A stretch of 64,000 nt of DNA. Origin: Saprospiraceae bacterium. Lineage in GTDB: Bacteria > Bacteroidota > Bacteroidia > Chitinophagales > Saprospiraceae. The notes under the pieces were generated by a model. That model was not told the origin of the DNA, did not search any database, and was given only the letters and a program-made list of their open reading frames with translations. How positions within the stretch are numbered: the stretch's first letter is position 1; each line of letters opens with the position of its first letter. The stretch covers positions 1-64,000 of the forward strand of contig JAHDGU010000008.1 of assembly GCA_020627535.1 (NCBI GenBank), read 5' to 3'. The translations under genes and the position numbers were made by a program. Of this stretch, positions 36,898 to 45,290 are shown piece by piece.

Positions 36898-37460
36898 AAC
36901 GCAAGGAAATTTTGGAGGATCATTTTGCCGGAAGGCGTCATCACAGACTCAGGGTGATACTGCACACCATAGATCGGCAGTGACTGATGCTCGATGGACA
37001 TAATCTCTCCCGATTGATCTCTAGAAGTAATGATGATATTTTCATCAATCGTGCTCTCATCGATGACCCAACTATGATATCTTCCTGCGTCAAAATGATT
37101 CTTGATACCTTGATAAATCTTGGACTTTCCCGTCAATATCATTTGATCTTGCACACCGTGATAGACACGATTGAGATTTTTCAAGCTTGCACCAGATGCT
37201 TCTGCTATAGCCTGTAATCCAAGGCATACTCCGAAGATTTTTTTCGACTCCCAGCAGTGCTTTAGGACTGGCATGAGATTGCCCGACTCGGACGGAAGAC
37301 CAGGGCCAGGTGATAAAATGAGATGCGTATAAATCTCAGTCATTTCTGGCGATATTTCACCACTGCGATAGACATCTGGTCTCTTTCCATAAATCTCTTC
37401 GATCATATGAACCAGATTGTAACTAAAAGAATCGTAGTTGTCAATGAATAATATTTTCAT
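36894..37460 (-). CDS. trpG: anthranilate synthase glutamine amidotransferase component
   Basis: A 188-residue class I glutamine amidotransferase giving ammonia to TrpE. Motifs: LFIDNYDSFSYNLVHMIEE, LSPGPGLPSESGN, FGVCLGLQAIAEASGASL with the nucleophile Cys, AGRYHSWVI and YGVQYHPESVMTPSG with the catalytic His-Glu. It lies directly after trpE (four-base overlap), which separates it from the PabA paralogue at 29.5 kb. Confidence 0.93.
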   Translation of the reverse strand: MKILFIDNYDSFSYNLVHMIEEIYGKRPDVYRSGEISPEMTEIYTHLILSPGPGLPSESGNLMPVLKHCWESKKIFGVCLGLQAIAEASGASLKNLNRVYHGVQDQMILTGKSKIYQGIKNHFDAGRYHSWVIDESTIDENIIITSRDQSGEIMSIEHQSLPIYGVQYHPESVMTPSGKMILQNFLAL

Positions 37461-38806
37461 ATTCCCTCAGCGCTTTGTATAGCAGTCTTGAGGGCTGCTA
37501 GCTTATTTTCTACTTCTTGCAATTCACTTTCTGGTATCGAATCGATAACAATCCCAGCTCCTGCTTGATAGTGCAATGTTCCCGCTTGACTGAGTATAGA
37601 TCTGATGATGATGGCATGGTTCAGATCACCATTGAGATGAATCATGCCGATGGCACCACCATAAAAATCACGGTGATGCTTTTCATACTTTTCGATGAGT
37701 TCTAGCGCGCGATACTTAGGGGCGCCACTCAGGGTGCCTGCTGGAAACGTGCCACCAAATACATCGAAAACTCTGCTGTCTTTCCGGAGCTTGGCTGTGA
37801 CCTTGGATACGAGATGGATGACATGGCTGAAATACTGAACCTCCTTGTATTTGTCTACGGTGACTTGATTTCCATGCTTGCTCAGATCATTCCTTGCCAG
37901 GTCTACCAGCATGACGTGTTCTGAGTTTTCTTTTGGATCCGCAAGGAGTTTGTCCGCTCTCTGACGATCAACATCAGGATCGCCATCTCGACGAAATGTT
38001 CCGGCTATAGGATGTATCTCCGCCTTGCCATCTGAGATCACAAGATGTGCTTCAGGGCTGCTGCCAAATATCTTATAGGATCCATAATCGAAGTAGAAAA
38101 GATAAGGGCTGGGGTTGACCGATCTCAGAGCGCGATAAACATTAAATTCATCGCCAGAAAAACCTTGAGTGAATCTGCGAGAAAGTACCAGTTGAAATAC
38201 ATCTCCACGCTGACAATGCTCCTTGGCTTTCTTCACAAAATCAAGGAAGTCTTGATCTGTGGTGGGACTTGATTCTGCTCCATCAAGGGTAAAGCGAAAC
38301 TGACCAATGTCTTGACGTCTGATCAGTCGGAGCACTTGATCCAGCTGAGAAGTCTCTCCTTCAGGCGTGTATTCGCGGAGTACTAGGAGATTCCTGTAGT
38401 GATCGATCTCAATCACAAAGCGATAGAAGTCATACCGTAGAGCAGGCATATCCAGACCTTCTTTGCGATCATTAAGCACATATCCTTCAAAGCATGCCGC
38501 CGTCTCAAAGCCTGTGAAGCCATAGACTGCGTCACTGGCCGACTTACCTCCAACTACTTCGATTTGATCGACGAATGCTGCAATCCTTTCGCTGAGCTCT
38601 GAAGAGGAGCTTGGCATAGCACTTTTGGGCATCACAAGTGATTCCTGTACGCCAAAGCAGAGAAATGACGAGCTATTCTCCCGCAGACTGTAGTCCGAGT
38701 TCTCGAGGAGTAGCACTTGCGCATACTGCTCTCTGAGCCGGAGATAGAGCCCTACTGGTGTCACGAGATCAGCGAGCTGCTGTGTTTCAAGTAATGTGTA
38801 CTTCAT
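37457..38806 (-). CDS. trpE: anthranilate synthase component I
   Basis: A 449-residue enzyme that makes anthranilate from chorismate. The feedback-site region LLLENSDYS is present near residue 30. The chorismate-binding core has AKEHCQRGDVFQLVLSRRF, PSPYLFYFDYG, GSSPEAHLVI, PIAGTFRR, EHVMLVDLARNDLSKHG, FPAGTLSGAPKYRALELI and YQAGAGIV. ATG 38806 is chosen because the longer frame would start inside the attenuator hairpin. A three-codon ATG-GAA-TAA frame precedes the start. Transcription is probably set by the upstream Trp leader and attenuator. Confidence 0.95.
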   Translation of the reverse strand: MKYTLLETQQLADLVTPVGLYLRLREQYAQVLLLENSDYSLRENSSSFLCFGVQESLVMPKSAMPSSSSELSERIAAFVDQIEVVGGKSASDAVYGFTGFETAACFEGYVLNDRKEGLDMPALRYDFYRFVIEIDHYRNLLVLREYTPEGETSQLDQVLRLIRRQDIGQFRFTLDGAESSPTTDQDFLDFVKKAKEHCQRGDVFQLVLSRRFTQGFSGDEFNVYRALRSVNPSPYLFYFDYGSYKIFGSSPEAHLVISDGKAEIHPIAGTFRRDGDPDVDRQRADKLLADPKENSEHVMLVDLARNDLSKHGNQVTVDKYKEVQYFSHVIHLVSKVTAKLRKDSRVFDVFGGTFPAGTLSGAPKYRALELIEKYEKHHRDFYGGAIGMIHLNGDLNHAIIIRSILSQAGTLHYQAGAGIVIDSIPESELQEVENKLAALKTAIQSAEGI

Positions 38807-38814
38807 TTTATTCC

Positions 38815-38846
38815 ATAAAAAAAGGCTTGCCGAATCCGACAAGCCT
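38815..38846 (-). terminator. trp attenuator: terminator hairpin before trpE
   Basis: On the leftward transcript the arms 38846-38837 and 38832-38823 form a 10-bp stem (AGGCTTG...CAAGCCT, one G-U pair) with a GATT loop, directly followed by seven U residues and then the trpE start region. It lies between the leader peptide and trpE, as expected for a transcription attenuator. The 5' arm can instead pair with the end of the leader-peptide region (38883-38873 with 38848-38840). Confidence 0.93.
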
Positions 38847-38872
38847 GATGTTTATACTTTGATACAATACAC

Positions 38873-38944
38873 TCAGTGGCTCGAGATCCGACGATCGAGT
38901 TTAGCTCTGTGCCACCACCAAGATGTATGAATGTTTATTTTCAT
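38873..38944 (-). CDS. trpL: trp operon leader peptide with three consecutive Trp codons
   Basis: A 23-codon frame starts with ATG at 38944-38942, reads MKINIHTSWWWHRAK and ends with TGA at 38875-38873. Codons 9-11 are TGG TGG TGG (38920-38912). Downstream are a competing hairpin (CUC-GAUC...GAUC-GAG, 38899-38880), a 9-bp antiterminator pairing that includes the stop codon (38883-38873 with 38848-38840, two-base bulge), and the terminator stem before trpE. A ribosome stalled at the Trp codons would cover the start of the first hairpin, free the antiterminator arm and let transcription reach trpE. It is too short to appear in ordinary gene calls. Confidence 0.92.
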   Translation of the reverse strand: MKINIHTSWWWHRAKLDRRISSH

Positions 38945-38952
38945 TGCAAGGA

Positions 38953-38983
38953 CAAAGAAAGACATTCCTTTGGAAAATGTCAA
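38953..38983 (-). promoter_or_regulatory. candidate promoter of the trp operon
   Basis: On the minus strand TTG (38983-38981) is followed after 20 bases by TTTCTTTG (38960-38953), close to the Bacteroidota pattern TTG-N19-21-TAnnTTTG with one mismatch. It sits in the 46-base gap between tspO and the leader peptide. Start of transcription would fall only a few bases before the leader ATG. Confidence 0.5.
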
Positions 38984-38990
38984 GAGTTAT

Positions 38991-39482
38991 TTAGTTCAAC
39001 TGCCAGATAGAGTAGTTCAAGATGCTCGCAAAGCCGACCCAAAGTAGGTAAGGCAGCATCAGTATGCCAGCGAGCTTATTCTGTCGCCAGAAGCAGAGCA
39101 TCGTCATGAGGATCAGGATCCAAAGTGTGATGATTACTCCCAGTGCTAGAGACAGATTTTGAGCTCCGAAGAAGATAGGCGTCCAAGCCAGATTGAGCAA
39201 AAACTGGATTACAAACATCACCATGGACCTCTTAGCGACAAGTCCACCTTCGTCTTTGCGCTCCCAGATCAAAGCAAAAGCAAAGCCCATCATGAGGTAA
39301 AGCAATGTCCACATGGGGCCGAAGATCCAATTGGGTGGGTTGAAGCTGGGCTTATTGAGCTCCGCATACCATCCAGATATACTTCCTGCAGTGCTTAAGC
39401 CGCTTGCAGTGCCTAGTGCTAAGCATAGTGCACAGGAGATGAGGGCTTTCGCCCAAAAGGGCATCTTTGAGATCGCTGACAT
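38991..39482 (-). CDS. tspO: TspO/MBR-family tryptophan-rich membrane protein
   Basis: A 163-residue inner-membrane protein with five transmembrane helices. Family motifs: WYAELNKPSFNPPNWIFGPMWTLLYLMMGFA and the later FLLNLAWTPIFFGAQNLSLA. TspO proteins bind porphyrins and related ligands and act in tetrapyrrole or stress responses. The trp leader begins 46 bases downstream on the same strand, so tspO and trp could share a transcript. Two starts are possible, ATG 39482 or ATG 39464; the first leaves only 12 bases to the divergent HAD gene. Confidence 0.92.
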   Translation of the reverse strand: MSAISKMPFWAKALISCALCLALGTASGLSTAGSISGWYAELNKPSFNPPNWIFGPMWTLLYLMMGFAFALIWERKDEGGLVAKRSMVMFVIQFLLNLAWTPIFFGAQNLSLALGVIITLWILILMTMLCFWRQNKLAGILMLPYLLWVGFASILNYSIWQLN

Positions 39483-39494
39483 TCTGATACTTTT

Positions 39495-40211
39495 ATGACT
39501 CCTATGATGTCAAAACTACCACAATCAGTAGATACCATCGCATTTGACGCGGATGATACTCTCTGGGTGAATGAGGTCTTTTTTGCGGAAGCAGAAAAAG
39601 AATTTATAGCACTGATGAGTCCATACATGGATGAGAAGAAAGCGCATGATCTGCTATTCCAGCAAGAGATGAAGAATCTCAGCGATCTTGGATTTGGGAT
39701 CAAGGCATTCACCATATCTATGATAGAGACAGCTATGACCATCGTTGGAGATCATCTATCTCGAGATCTCCTCCAGAAGATCATTGCGATTGGGAAGGAC
39801 ATGTTGCACAAGCCGGTGGAGTTGATGCCGGATATAGTAGAGGTGCTTCAAGCGCTCAAGAATCAATATGATTTGATCGTATTGACCAAAGGAGATTTAC
39901 TTGATCAAGAGCGGAAATTGGAAAAATCTGGTCTGGTGGAATATTTTGATCATTTTCAAGTGATGTCTGATAAGAAGGTGGAAAACTATCGTGGTGTATT
40001 CAGCAATTTGGGTCTAGTGCCATCGCAGATCTTGATGATCGGAAACTCAATGAAGTCTGATGTCCTGCCTCTTTTGGAACTCGGAGCCCACGCGATTCAC
40101 ATACCTTTTCATACGGTATGGAAATATGAGCATGTGGAAGAAGATTGCGAGCATCAAAATTTTCAAAGAATAAAATCTGCAAAGGAATTACTTGATATCT
40201 GTATGGCATGA
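39495..40211 (+). CDS. HAD-superfamily hydrolase
   Basis: A 238-residue cytoplasmic phosphatase-like protein with the HAD motifs: FDADDTLW (Asp18 nucleophile, Asp20), the motif II/III Thr-Lys in LIVLTKGDLLDQERKLEKSGLVEYF, and IGNSMKSDVLPLLELGAHAIHIPF (motif IV acidic residues). The helical cap lies between residues 25 and 100. Substrate unknown; sequence type fits small phosphatases such as phosphoglycolate or nucleotidase-like members. Divergent from tspO with only 12 bases between start codons. Confidence 0.85.
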   Translation: MTPMMSKLPQSVDTIAFDADDTLWVNEVFFAEAEKEFIALMSPYMDEKKAHDLLFQQEMKNLSDLGFGIKAFTISMIETAMTIVGDHLSRDLLQKIIAIGKDMLHKPVELMPDIVEVLQALKNQYDLIVLTKGDLLDQERKLEKSGLVEYFDHFQVMSDKKVENYRGVFSNLGLVPSQILMIGNSMKSDVLPLLELGAHAIHIPFHTVWKYEHVEEDCEHQNFQRIKSAKELLDICMA

Positions 40212-40276
40212 ACGAGGAGAATCGCGAAGTGCTTGAGCAGTTGCTACAGATACCTACCAATATATGACAGAAGAGT

Positions 40277-42514
40277 ATGGCTAGATTATTTTTTATTTTA
40301 TTCATTTGTTTCTTTTTCTCTTGTTCTGAGCCGTCTGCAGGAGCAGTTGAATCTCAAGATGTATCGAGAGCAGAGACGCAGCAGATGATCGACGAGCTTA
40401 AAGCCATATCACAAGACCGATCTGATCCAGAGATGTGGCATCTCAATGCAGACAAGGCAAGGGCTTATGAAAAGGCCTCGGCAGAGACACAGGATGTAGG
40501 CCAACAGATCAGTCTCCGCTACAAGGCAGCCTATGAGTGGCTCAATGCGGGTGACTACAATCGTGCGATCCAGCTGCTAGGCACGATCGATAAATTTGTG
40601 ACGGAGCGCAATGTCAATTTGCCCCCGCAGGTTGCTATTTCTCTCAAGCAAGCTCTGGGTATCGCCTATCTCCGCAAAGGAGAAATAGAAAATTGTATAA
40701 AGCACCACAATGAATACTCCTGTATCCTGCCGATCGTCAAGGATGGTAAACATATAGAGCAAGACGGAGCGGCTTCCGCCAAAAAGATTTTTACAGAGCT
40801 GTCTGAGGTCTATCCAAATGATCCGCAGATACACTGGCTGAAAATGATCTCCGAGATGGCTCTTGGTGAATATGCTGGAACTGGAGATGCTCCCGCTGCG
40901 GTCTCCCTACCAGCGATGGCATCGGACATCGATTATCCTCGATTTAGGGATAAGGCAATGGGTCTAGGACTTGGCGTCAATGATATTGCTGGTGGAGTGG
41001 TGATTGATGACTTTAATGGAGATCACTACCTAGATATTATATGTAGTAGTTATGGTCTTGATGATCAATTGAGATATTTTGAAAATGATCGCTCAGGAGG
41101 ATTTGTAGATCGTACGATGGCCGCAGGCCTTGATGGCATGCTGAGTGGTCTCAATCTAGTCCAGGCCGACTATGACAATGATGGGCACCTCGATGTCCTG
41201 GTGCTCAGAGGAGCGTGGCTTGGGAAATACGGCAACCATCCCAATTCACTATTGAAAAATCTGGGAGATGGCAGATTCGTGGATGTAACACGAAGTGCCG
41301 GTCTGTATAGCAAATATCCCAGTCAGACGGCATCGTGGGCAGACTTTGACGCTGATGGCTATATCGACTTATTTATTGGTAATGAGCACTCCAGTGCGAT
41401 TGATGCTCCTTGTCAGTTGTATCACAATCAAGGCGACGGCACATTTATAGAATTGGCTTCCGCCAAAGGAATATCAGTAAATGATTTTATCAAGGCATGT
41501 AGCTGGGGCGATGTGAATAATGATGGCTATGCTGATTTGTATCTGAGTAGTGTAGTTGGTGACAACTATTTATTCGTCAATGGAGGTCCCACCAAGGATT
41601 TCAAATTTCAGAATGTGGCAGGGGCGCTTGGTGTGCAGGAGCCCAAATTGAGTTTTCCTTGTTGGTTTTTTGATTTTAATCAAGATGGATGGCAAGATAT
41701 CTTCGTGAGTGGCTTTGATTTTTCTCAGTTTGAATCTGCTGCCGGTCAGGTAGCGAAGGATTTTCTAGGCCTGGAGACTCAAGCCGAGCTGCCGCGACTA
41801 TATATCAATGATGGGAATGGAGGTTTTACTGAGCGAAGTGAGGCAGTCGGGATCGATAAAGTGGTTTACACCATGGGCTGCAATTTTGGTGATATAAATA
41901 ATGATGGATTTCCCGATGCTTATCTCGGAACAGGTACGCCGGATTTCAAGGCTTTGATACCGAATAAGTTCTTTTTGAATGACGGTGGGAAGAAATACTT
42001 GGACATTACAAGCTCAGCGGGTCTTGGCCATCTACAAAAGGGACATGGAATTGCTTTCGGAGATTTGGATCTAGATGGTGATCAAGATATTTATCATGTA
42101 CTTGGTGGATCTTATGACGGCGACAATTTTATGAATGCGCTTTTTGAAAATCCCGGAAATGATGGAAACTGGATCAGGCTAAAGCTCATTGGCAATAAGG
42201 CCAATCGATCAGCGATCGGCGCGCGCTTGAAAATAGTAGCAAGCAATTCATCAGGTCAATCAAAAATCTTCTTCAACCGTGTCAGCTCTGGCGGGAGCTT
42301 CGGTGCCAATACCTTGTGGGTAGAGCAAGGATTGGGTCAGTATTCAATGATTGAAAATATAGAAGTTACATGGCCCGGAGGTGCAAAGTCGAGCTATTCA
42401 AATCTTGAGAGCTCGGCTCACTACATCATAAATCAATCAAAGACGGAAGTTCAAAAACTGAGTTTGAGTGCTATCGAGTTTACTGAATCATCACACCATC
42501 ATCACGGACATTAA
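40277..42514 (+). CDS. FG-GAP/ASPIC-UnbV lipoprotein (CRTAC1-like) with TPR region and His-rich tail
   Basis: A 745-residue surface or periplasmic lipoprotein (leader FICFFFSCSE). Residues about 30-200 are helical, TPR-like. From about 225, FG-GAP/VCBS propeller repeats carry Asp-rich calcium-binding loops (DDFNGDHYLDI, ADYDNDGHLDVL, ADFDADGYIDLF, GDVNNDGYADLY, FDFNQDGWQDIF, GDLDLDGDQDIY). A C-terminal ASPIC/UnbV domain follows (GNKANRSAIGARLKIVASN...VEVTWPGG-like region IENIEVTWPGGAKSSY). The last residues are SSHHHHGH, possibly metal-binding. Such proteins bind ligands or partners at the cell surface; exact role unknown. It converges on the propeller gene at 42.5 kb. Confidence 0.85.
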   Translation: MARLFFILFICFFFSCSEPSAGAVESQDVSRAETQQMIDELKAISQDRSDPEMWHLNADKARAYEKASAETQDVGQQISLRYKAAYEWLNAGDYNRAIQLLGTIDKFVTERNVNLPPQVAISLKQALGIAYLRKGEIENCIKHHNEYSCILPIVKDGKHIEQDGAASAKKIFTELSEVYPNDPQIHWLKMISEMALGEYAGTGDAPAAVSLPAMASDIDYPRFRDKAMGLGLGVNDIAGGVVIDDFNGDHYLDIICSSYGLDDQLRYFENDRSGGFVDRTMAAGLDGMLSGLNLVQADYDNDGHLDVLVLRGAWLGKYGNHPNSLLKNLGDGRFVDVTRSAGLYSKYPSQTASWADFDADGYIDLFIGNEHSSAIDAPCQLYHNQGDGTFIELASAKGISVNDFIKACSWGDVNNDGYADLYLSSVVGDNYLFVNGGPTKDFKFQNVAGALGVQEPKLSFPCWFFDFNQDGWQDIFVSGFDFSQFESAAGQVAKDFLGLETQAELPRLYINDGNGGFTERSEAVGIDKVVYTMGCNFGDINNDGFPDAYLGTGTPDFKALIPNKFFLNDGGKKYLDITSSAGLGHLQKGHGIAFGDLDLDGDQDIYHVLGGSYDGDNFMNALFENPGNDGNWIRLKLIGNKANRSAIGARLKIVASNSSGQSKIFFNRVSSGGSFGANTLWVEQGLGQYSMIENIEVTWPGGAKSSYSNLESSAHYIINQSKTEVQKLSLSAIEFTESSHHHHGH

Positions 42515-42539
42515 TGGGATTGCTCTGGGTGCGATGACT

Positions 42540-45044
42540 TTACTGCAAGACAATTTTTTTGACAGCCTGTTTACCATTTTCATCAGAGATATTGAGCCAA
42601 TACCATCCTTTGGGCAAGTGGGCGAGATCTAGCAATTGGTTTTGTGATTTCAGTTGAGCGATGACGCTGCCTTTCTGATCCACCACCTGTACAGACGAAG
42701 ACTCTATTCCGCTGATGTTGATGATCCCAGTGCTTGGATTGGGATAAACTGCAATAGAGCTTTTATCCTCATTTTCTGTGGATGTGGCAGGTGAGATAAT
42801 TTCTTCGATGTCGTAGCTCTGCAAGGACCTCGCAAAGGTGGCTGCCACTAATTCTTGATTTGCAACATTAAACTCCAAATCAAATACTTTAATATTGGGC
42901 ATGTTGGTACCAAGTCTTTGCCAATTGATTCCTCCGTTGGTAGTGCCGTAGACACCATCATTGGTCCCTACAAAGATGACTTCATCTTTGGTATCAGGTA
43001 TGATATAAATGTCATTGATTGTGGCATCGGGAAGATCTCCAGAGATAGGCTCCCAGCTAAAGCCGTAGTTGTCTGTTCGGAATAAGATTGGGGAAAAATC
43101 ATTGTCATTGAATCCAGAGAATGAAGCAAAGGCAACTCCTGCAATATCAGGTGAGTATTTGACATCAGTCACATACTTTTTGGGTAGTTGATCGGAGACA
43201 TCTAACCAGCTACCATCAGGTCCTTGGATATGGACATAACCATTGTTGGTTCCAGCGATCAAGACTCCAAACTCTATCGGACTTTCGTGTAGACAGGTAA
43301 TTGTGGCCTGGCTGGTGATCACGGTTTCCCCGTATGTCAGATCATCAGAAATAGCTGTCCAGAATGGAAAGTATGAGTCTGTACTGATGTGGATCTTATT
43401 CGTACCGGTATACATGATATTGGGATCATGCGTACTCATCATATATTGCATATCCCAGTTTCGAGGTCCCTCCAGGCCTTCTGTTGCAGAGGATGGATAG
43501 CCATAGTAAAATTGGACAATATTACCTCTTTGTGTTTCAGCAAAAAATAAGGTAGGTTCGTCCGGATGAAATACCATTTGAAAGCCATCTCCTCCCCAGA
43601 TTCGTGGCCAGTCATTGATATTTTCGGCATTACCACCTGTTGATCCATTGTCTTGTGCACCACCATAGTATTCGTCTGGGGTGTGAGGATTATATGCCGT
43701 ACGATAAAATTGAGTAGTCGGAATATTTTCAATATCACTCCACGTGTACTCATCAATATTTTTCCTGTAGACACCACCGTCTGTGGCGAGGTACATCTCA
43801 CCATCGGACATGATTTGCAAGTCATGCTTATCGGCATGTACTTCATAGGTCCACCAGGGTGGAACCGCTTCGGTCCAAGTCAGTCCTGCATCTCTGGTCT
43901 CGTACATATCTATCCCGAGTACGAATATGTGATCTGGATCATTGGGATTTACATGTACCTTCCCAAAATACCAGCCAAATCCACCGAGTATATTGGGTGG
44001 TAAAGTATCAGTCGGAATCTCAGAAAAACTCGCCCCATAGTCTTCACTTCGATAGATGCCTTCGAGGTTTCTAGTGGTATCTACGACGACTACGTAGACA
44101 TGATTGGGCTGTGTCCTGCAGACATCCATACCATGGCGACCGAGAATACCATCTGGCAGACCATCATCAATTTTGGTCCAGCTATCTCCTCCATCTACTG
44201 AGCGGTAAAAATTTGATCCTTCTCCTTCTACGATGCTGACGGTGGTGCTTCTCACTCGATCCCAAGTAGTCGCGTAGACGATATTGGCTTGTTCAGGATT
44301 GACGATGACATCGCTGAAACCTGTGCTATCTGATACAAATAGTACTTGCTCCCAGCTTGACCCTCCGTCGTTGGATCTGTAAATGCCTCGAGTGTTGTTT
44401 TTTTCAAAAGGGAGACCCATACTTGCTACGAAGAGCTGCTGACTATTCTCAGGATTCACCTCGATTTTGGAAATGATTCTCTGCTCTTCTAGCCCTAGTG
44501 ATTCCCAACTCGCACCTCTGTCATTAGAGCGGAAGATTCCATTACCAATATTGGGAAATCCCGTCAGATTTGGGTCACCTGTCCCGAGATATATGACATC
44601 GTCATCATTGGGATCTATTCCTACATAGCCTATGGATTGAAAAGCATTGTCATCGAAGATTGATTGCCAGTTTTCTCCACCGTCTTCTGTCTTGTAGAGA
44701 CCGCCACCACTGAATCCTGCATAGATTTCATCCTGATTGTTAGGATTGATGGCTAGTGTGTTGACTCGTGCACCGATATTGCCTGGGCCCTGAGTTTGCC
44801 ATTCTTTGTCAAATCCGGGCGAACGAAATTGAGTTTCGAGACGCAGCTGATTCAGCTTTTCTACTCGTTTGGCGTATGCTTCTACATCGATTGTCTCATT
44901 GGGATAGTTGTACTCGATATATCGATCGTAATAGGGATATGTCTTATCCAATAATTTATCTTCCTGAATTTCCGTACTATTTTCGGTTTGTTGGCAAGCA
45001 CTGAAAAAAAAGAACCCTGAGAGTAGTAGGAGTAGAATTCGCAT
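42540..45044 (-). CDS. BNR/sortilin-like propeller lipoprotein with T9SS sorting domain
   Basis: An 834-residue exported protein. The leader ends FFFFSACQQ. Most of the chain is made of BNR/sialidase-type repeats (S-x-D-x-G-x-x-W: KTEDGGENWQSI, RSNDRGASWESL, RSNDGGSSWEQV, RSVDGGDSWTKI, ETRDAGLTWTEA, RTDNYGFSWEPI, GTTNGGINWQRL), as in VPS10/sortilin and glycosidase-like propellers. No catalytic residues can be assigned. The C-terminus (VYPNPSTGIINISG...LPKGWYWLNISDENGKQAVKKIVL) is a type IX secretion sorting domain. ATG 45044 is preferred to the TTG two codons earlier. The co-occurrence of a lipobox-like Cys and a T9SS domain is unusual. Confidence 0.85.
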   Translation of the reverse strand: MRILLLLLSGFFFFSACQQTENSTEIQEDKLLDKTYPYYDRYIEYNYPNETIDVEAYAKRVEKLNQLRLETQFRSPGFDKEWQTQGPGNIGARVNTLAINPNNQDEIYAGFSGGGLYKTEDGGENWQSIFDDNAFQSIGYVGIDPNDDDVIYLGTGDPNLTGFPNIGNGIFRSNDRGASWESLGLEEQRIISKIEVNPENSQQLFVASMGLPFEKNNTRGIYRSNDGGSSWEQVLFVSDSTGFSDVIVNPEQANIVYATTWDRVRSTTVSIVEGEGSNFYRSVDGGDSWTKIDDGLPDGILGRHGMDVCRTQPNHVYVVVVDTTRNLEGIYRSEDYGASFSEIPTDTLPPNILGGFGWYFGKVHVNPNDPDHIFVLGIDMYETRDAGLTWTEAVPPWWTYEVHADKHDLQIMSDGEMYLATDGGVYRKNIDEYTWSDIENIPTTQFYRTAYNPHTPDEYYGGAQDNGSTGGNAENINDWPRIWGGDGFQMVFHPDEPTLFFAETQRGNIVQFYYGYPSSATEGLEGPRNWDMQYMMSTHDPNIMYTGTNKIHISTDSYFPFWTAISDDLTYGETVITSQATITCLHESPIEFGVLIAGTNNGYVHIQGPDGSWLDVSDQLPKKYVTDVKYSPDIAGVAFASFSGFNDNDFSPILFRTDNYGFSWEPISGDLPDATINDIYIIPDTKDEVIFVGTNDGVYGTTNGGINWQRLGTNMPNIKVFDLEFNVANQELVAATFARSLQSYDIEEIISPATSTENEDKSSIAVYPNPSTGIINISGIESSSVQVVDQKGSVIAQLKSQNQLLDLAHLPKGWYWLNISDENGKQAVKKIVLQ

Positions 45045-45246
45045 GGTCAAAGCAGTTAGATGATTGAATCAATTTCGTTTTTCTTAGCAAGCTAACTTCA
45101 ATAACGAAATGATTGTTGCAGCGGCTGCTTTACATGGATCGCTCAGAAAGGCTTGTGCATGAGATCAATCTTGCTTGCTGCGCGACATGTAAAATGTGAA
45201 CCATGGCGCTAGAAGGCGCGCGAGGAACGATGAATACATGAATTTT

Positions 45247-45281
45247 GGTCTACGGTCTACGGTCTACGGTCTACGGTCTAC
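45247..45281. repeat. five tandem copies of a 7-bp unit
   Basis: GGTCTAC is repeated five times without error at 45247-45281, just downstream (leftward) of a TAACTTTG promoter-like element and in the spacer before the propeller gene. Copy number is prone to slippage. Confidence 0.95.
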
Positions 45282-45282
45282 G

Positions 45283-45290
45283 CAAAGTTA
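45283..45290 (-). promoter_or_regulatory. candidate -7 element before the propeller gene
   Basis: TAACTTTG on the minus strand matches TAnnTTTG; its TAA is also the stop codon of the upstream ASPIC/UnbV gene. Transcription from here would begin in the 7-bp tandem repeats and cover about 230 bases of leader before the propeller gene. Confidence 0.4.

Noticed and set aside
40208-40267. 19-codon frame (MNEENREVLEQLL...) whose ATG overlaps the HAD stop as ATGA
   Set aside because: Too short to identify and with no downstream frame; may be chance. It is the only hint of a coupled small gene there.
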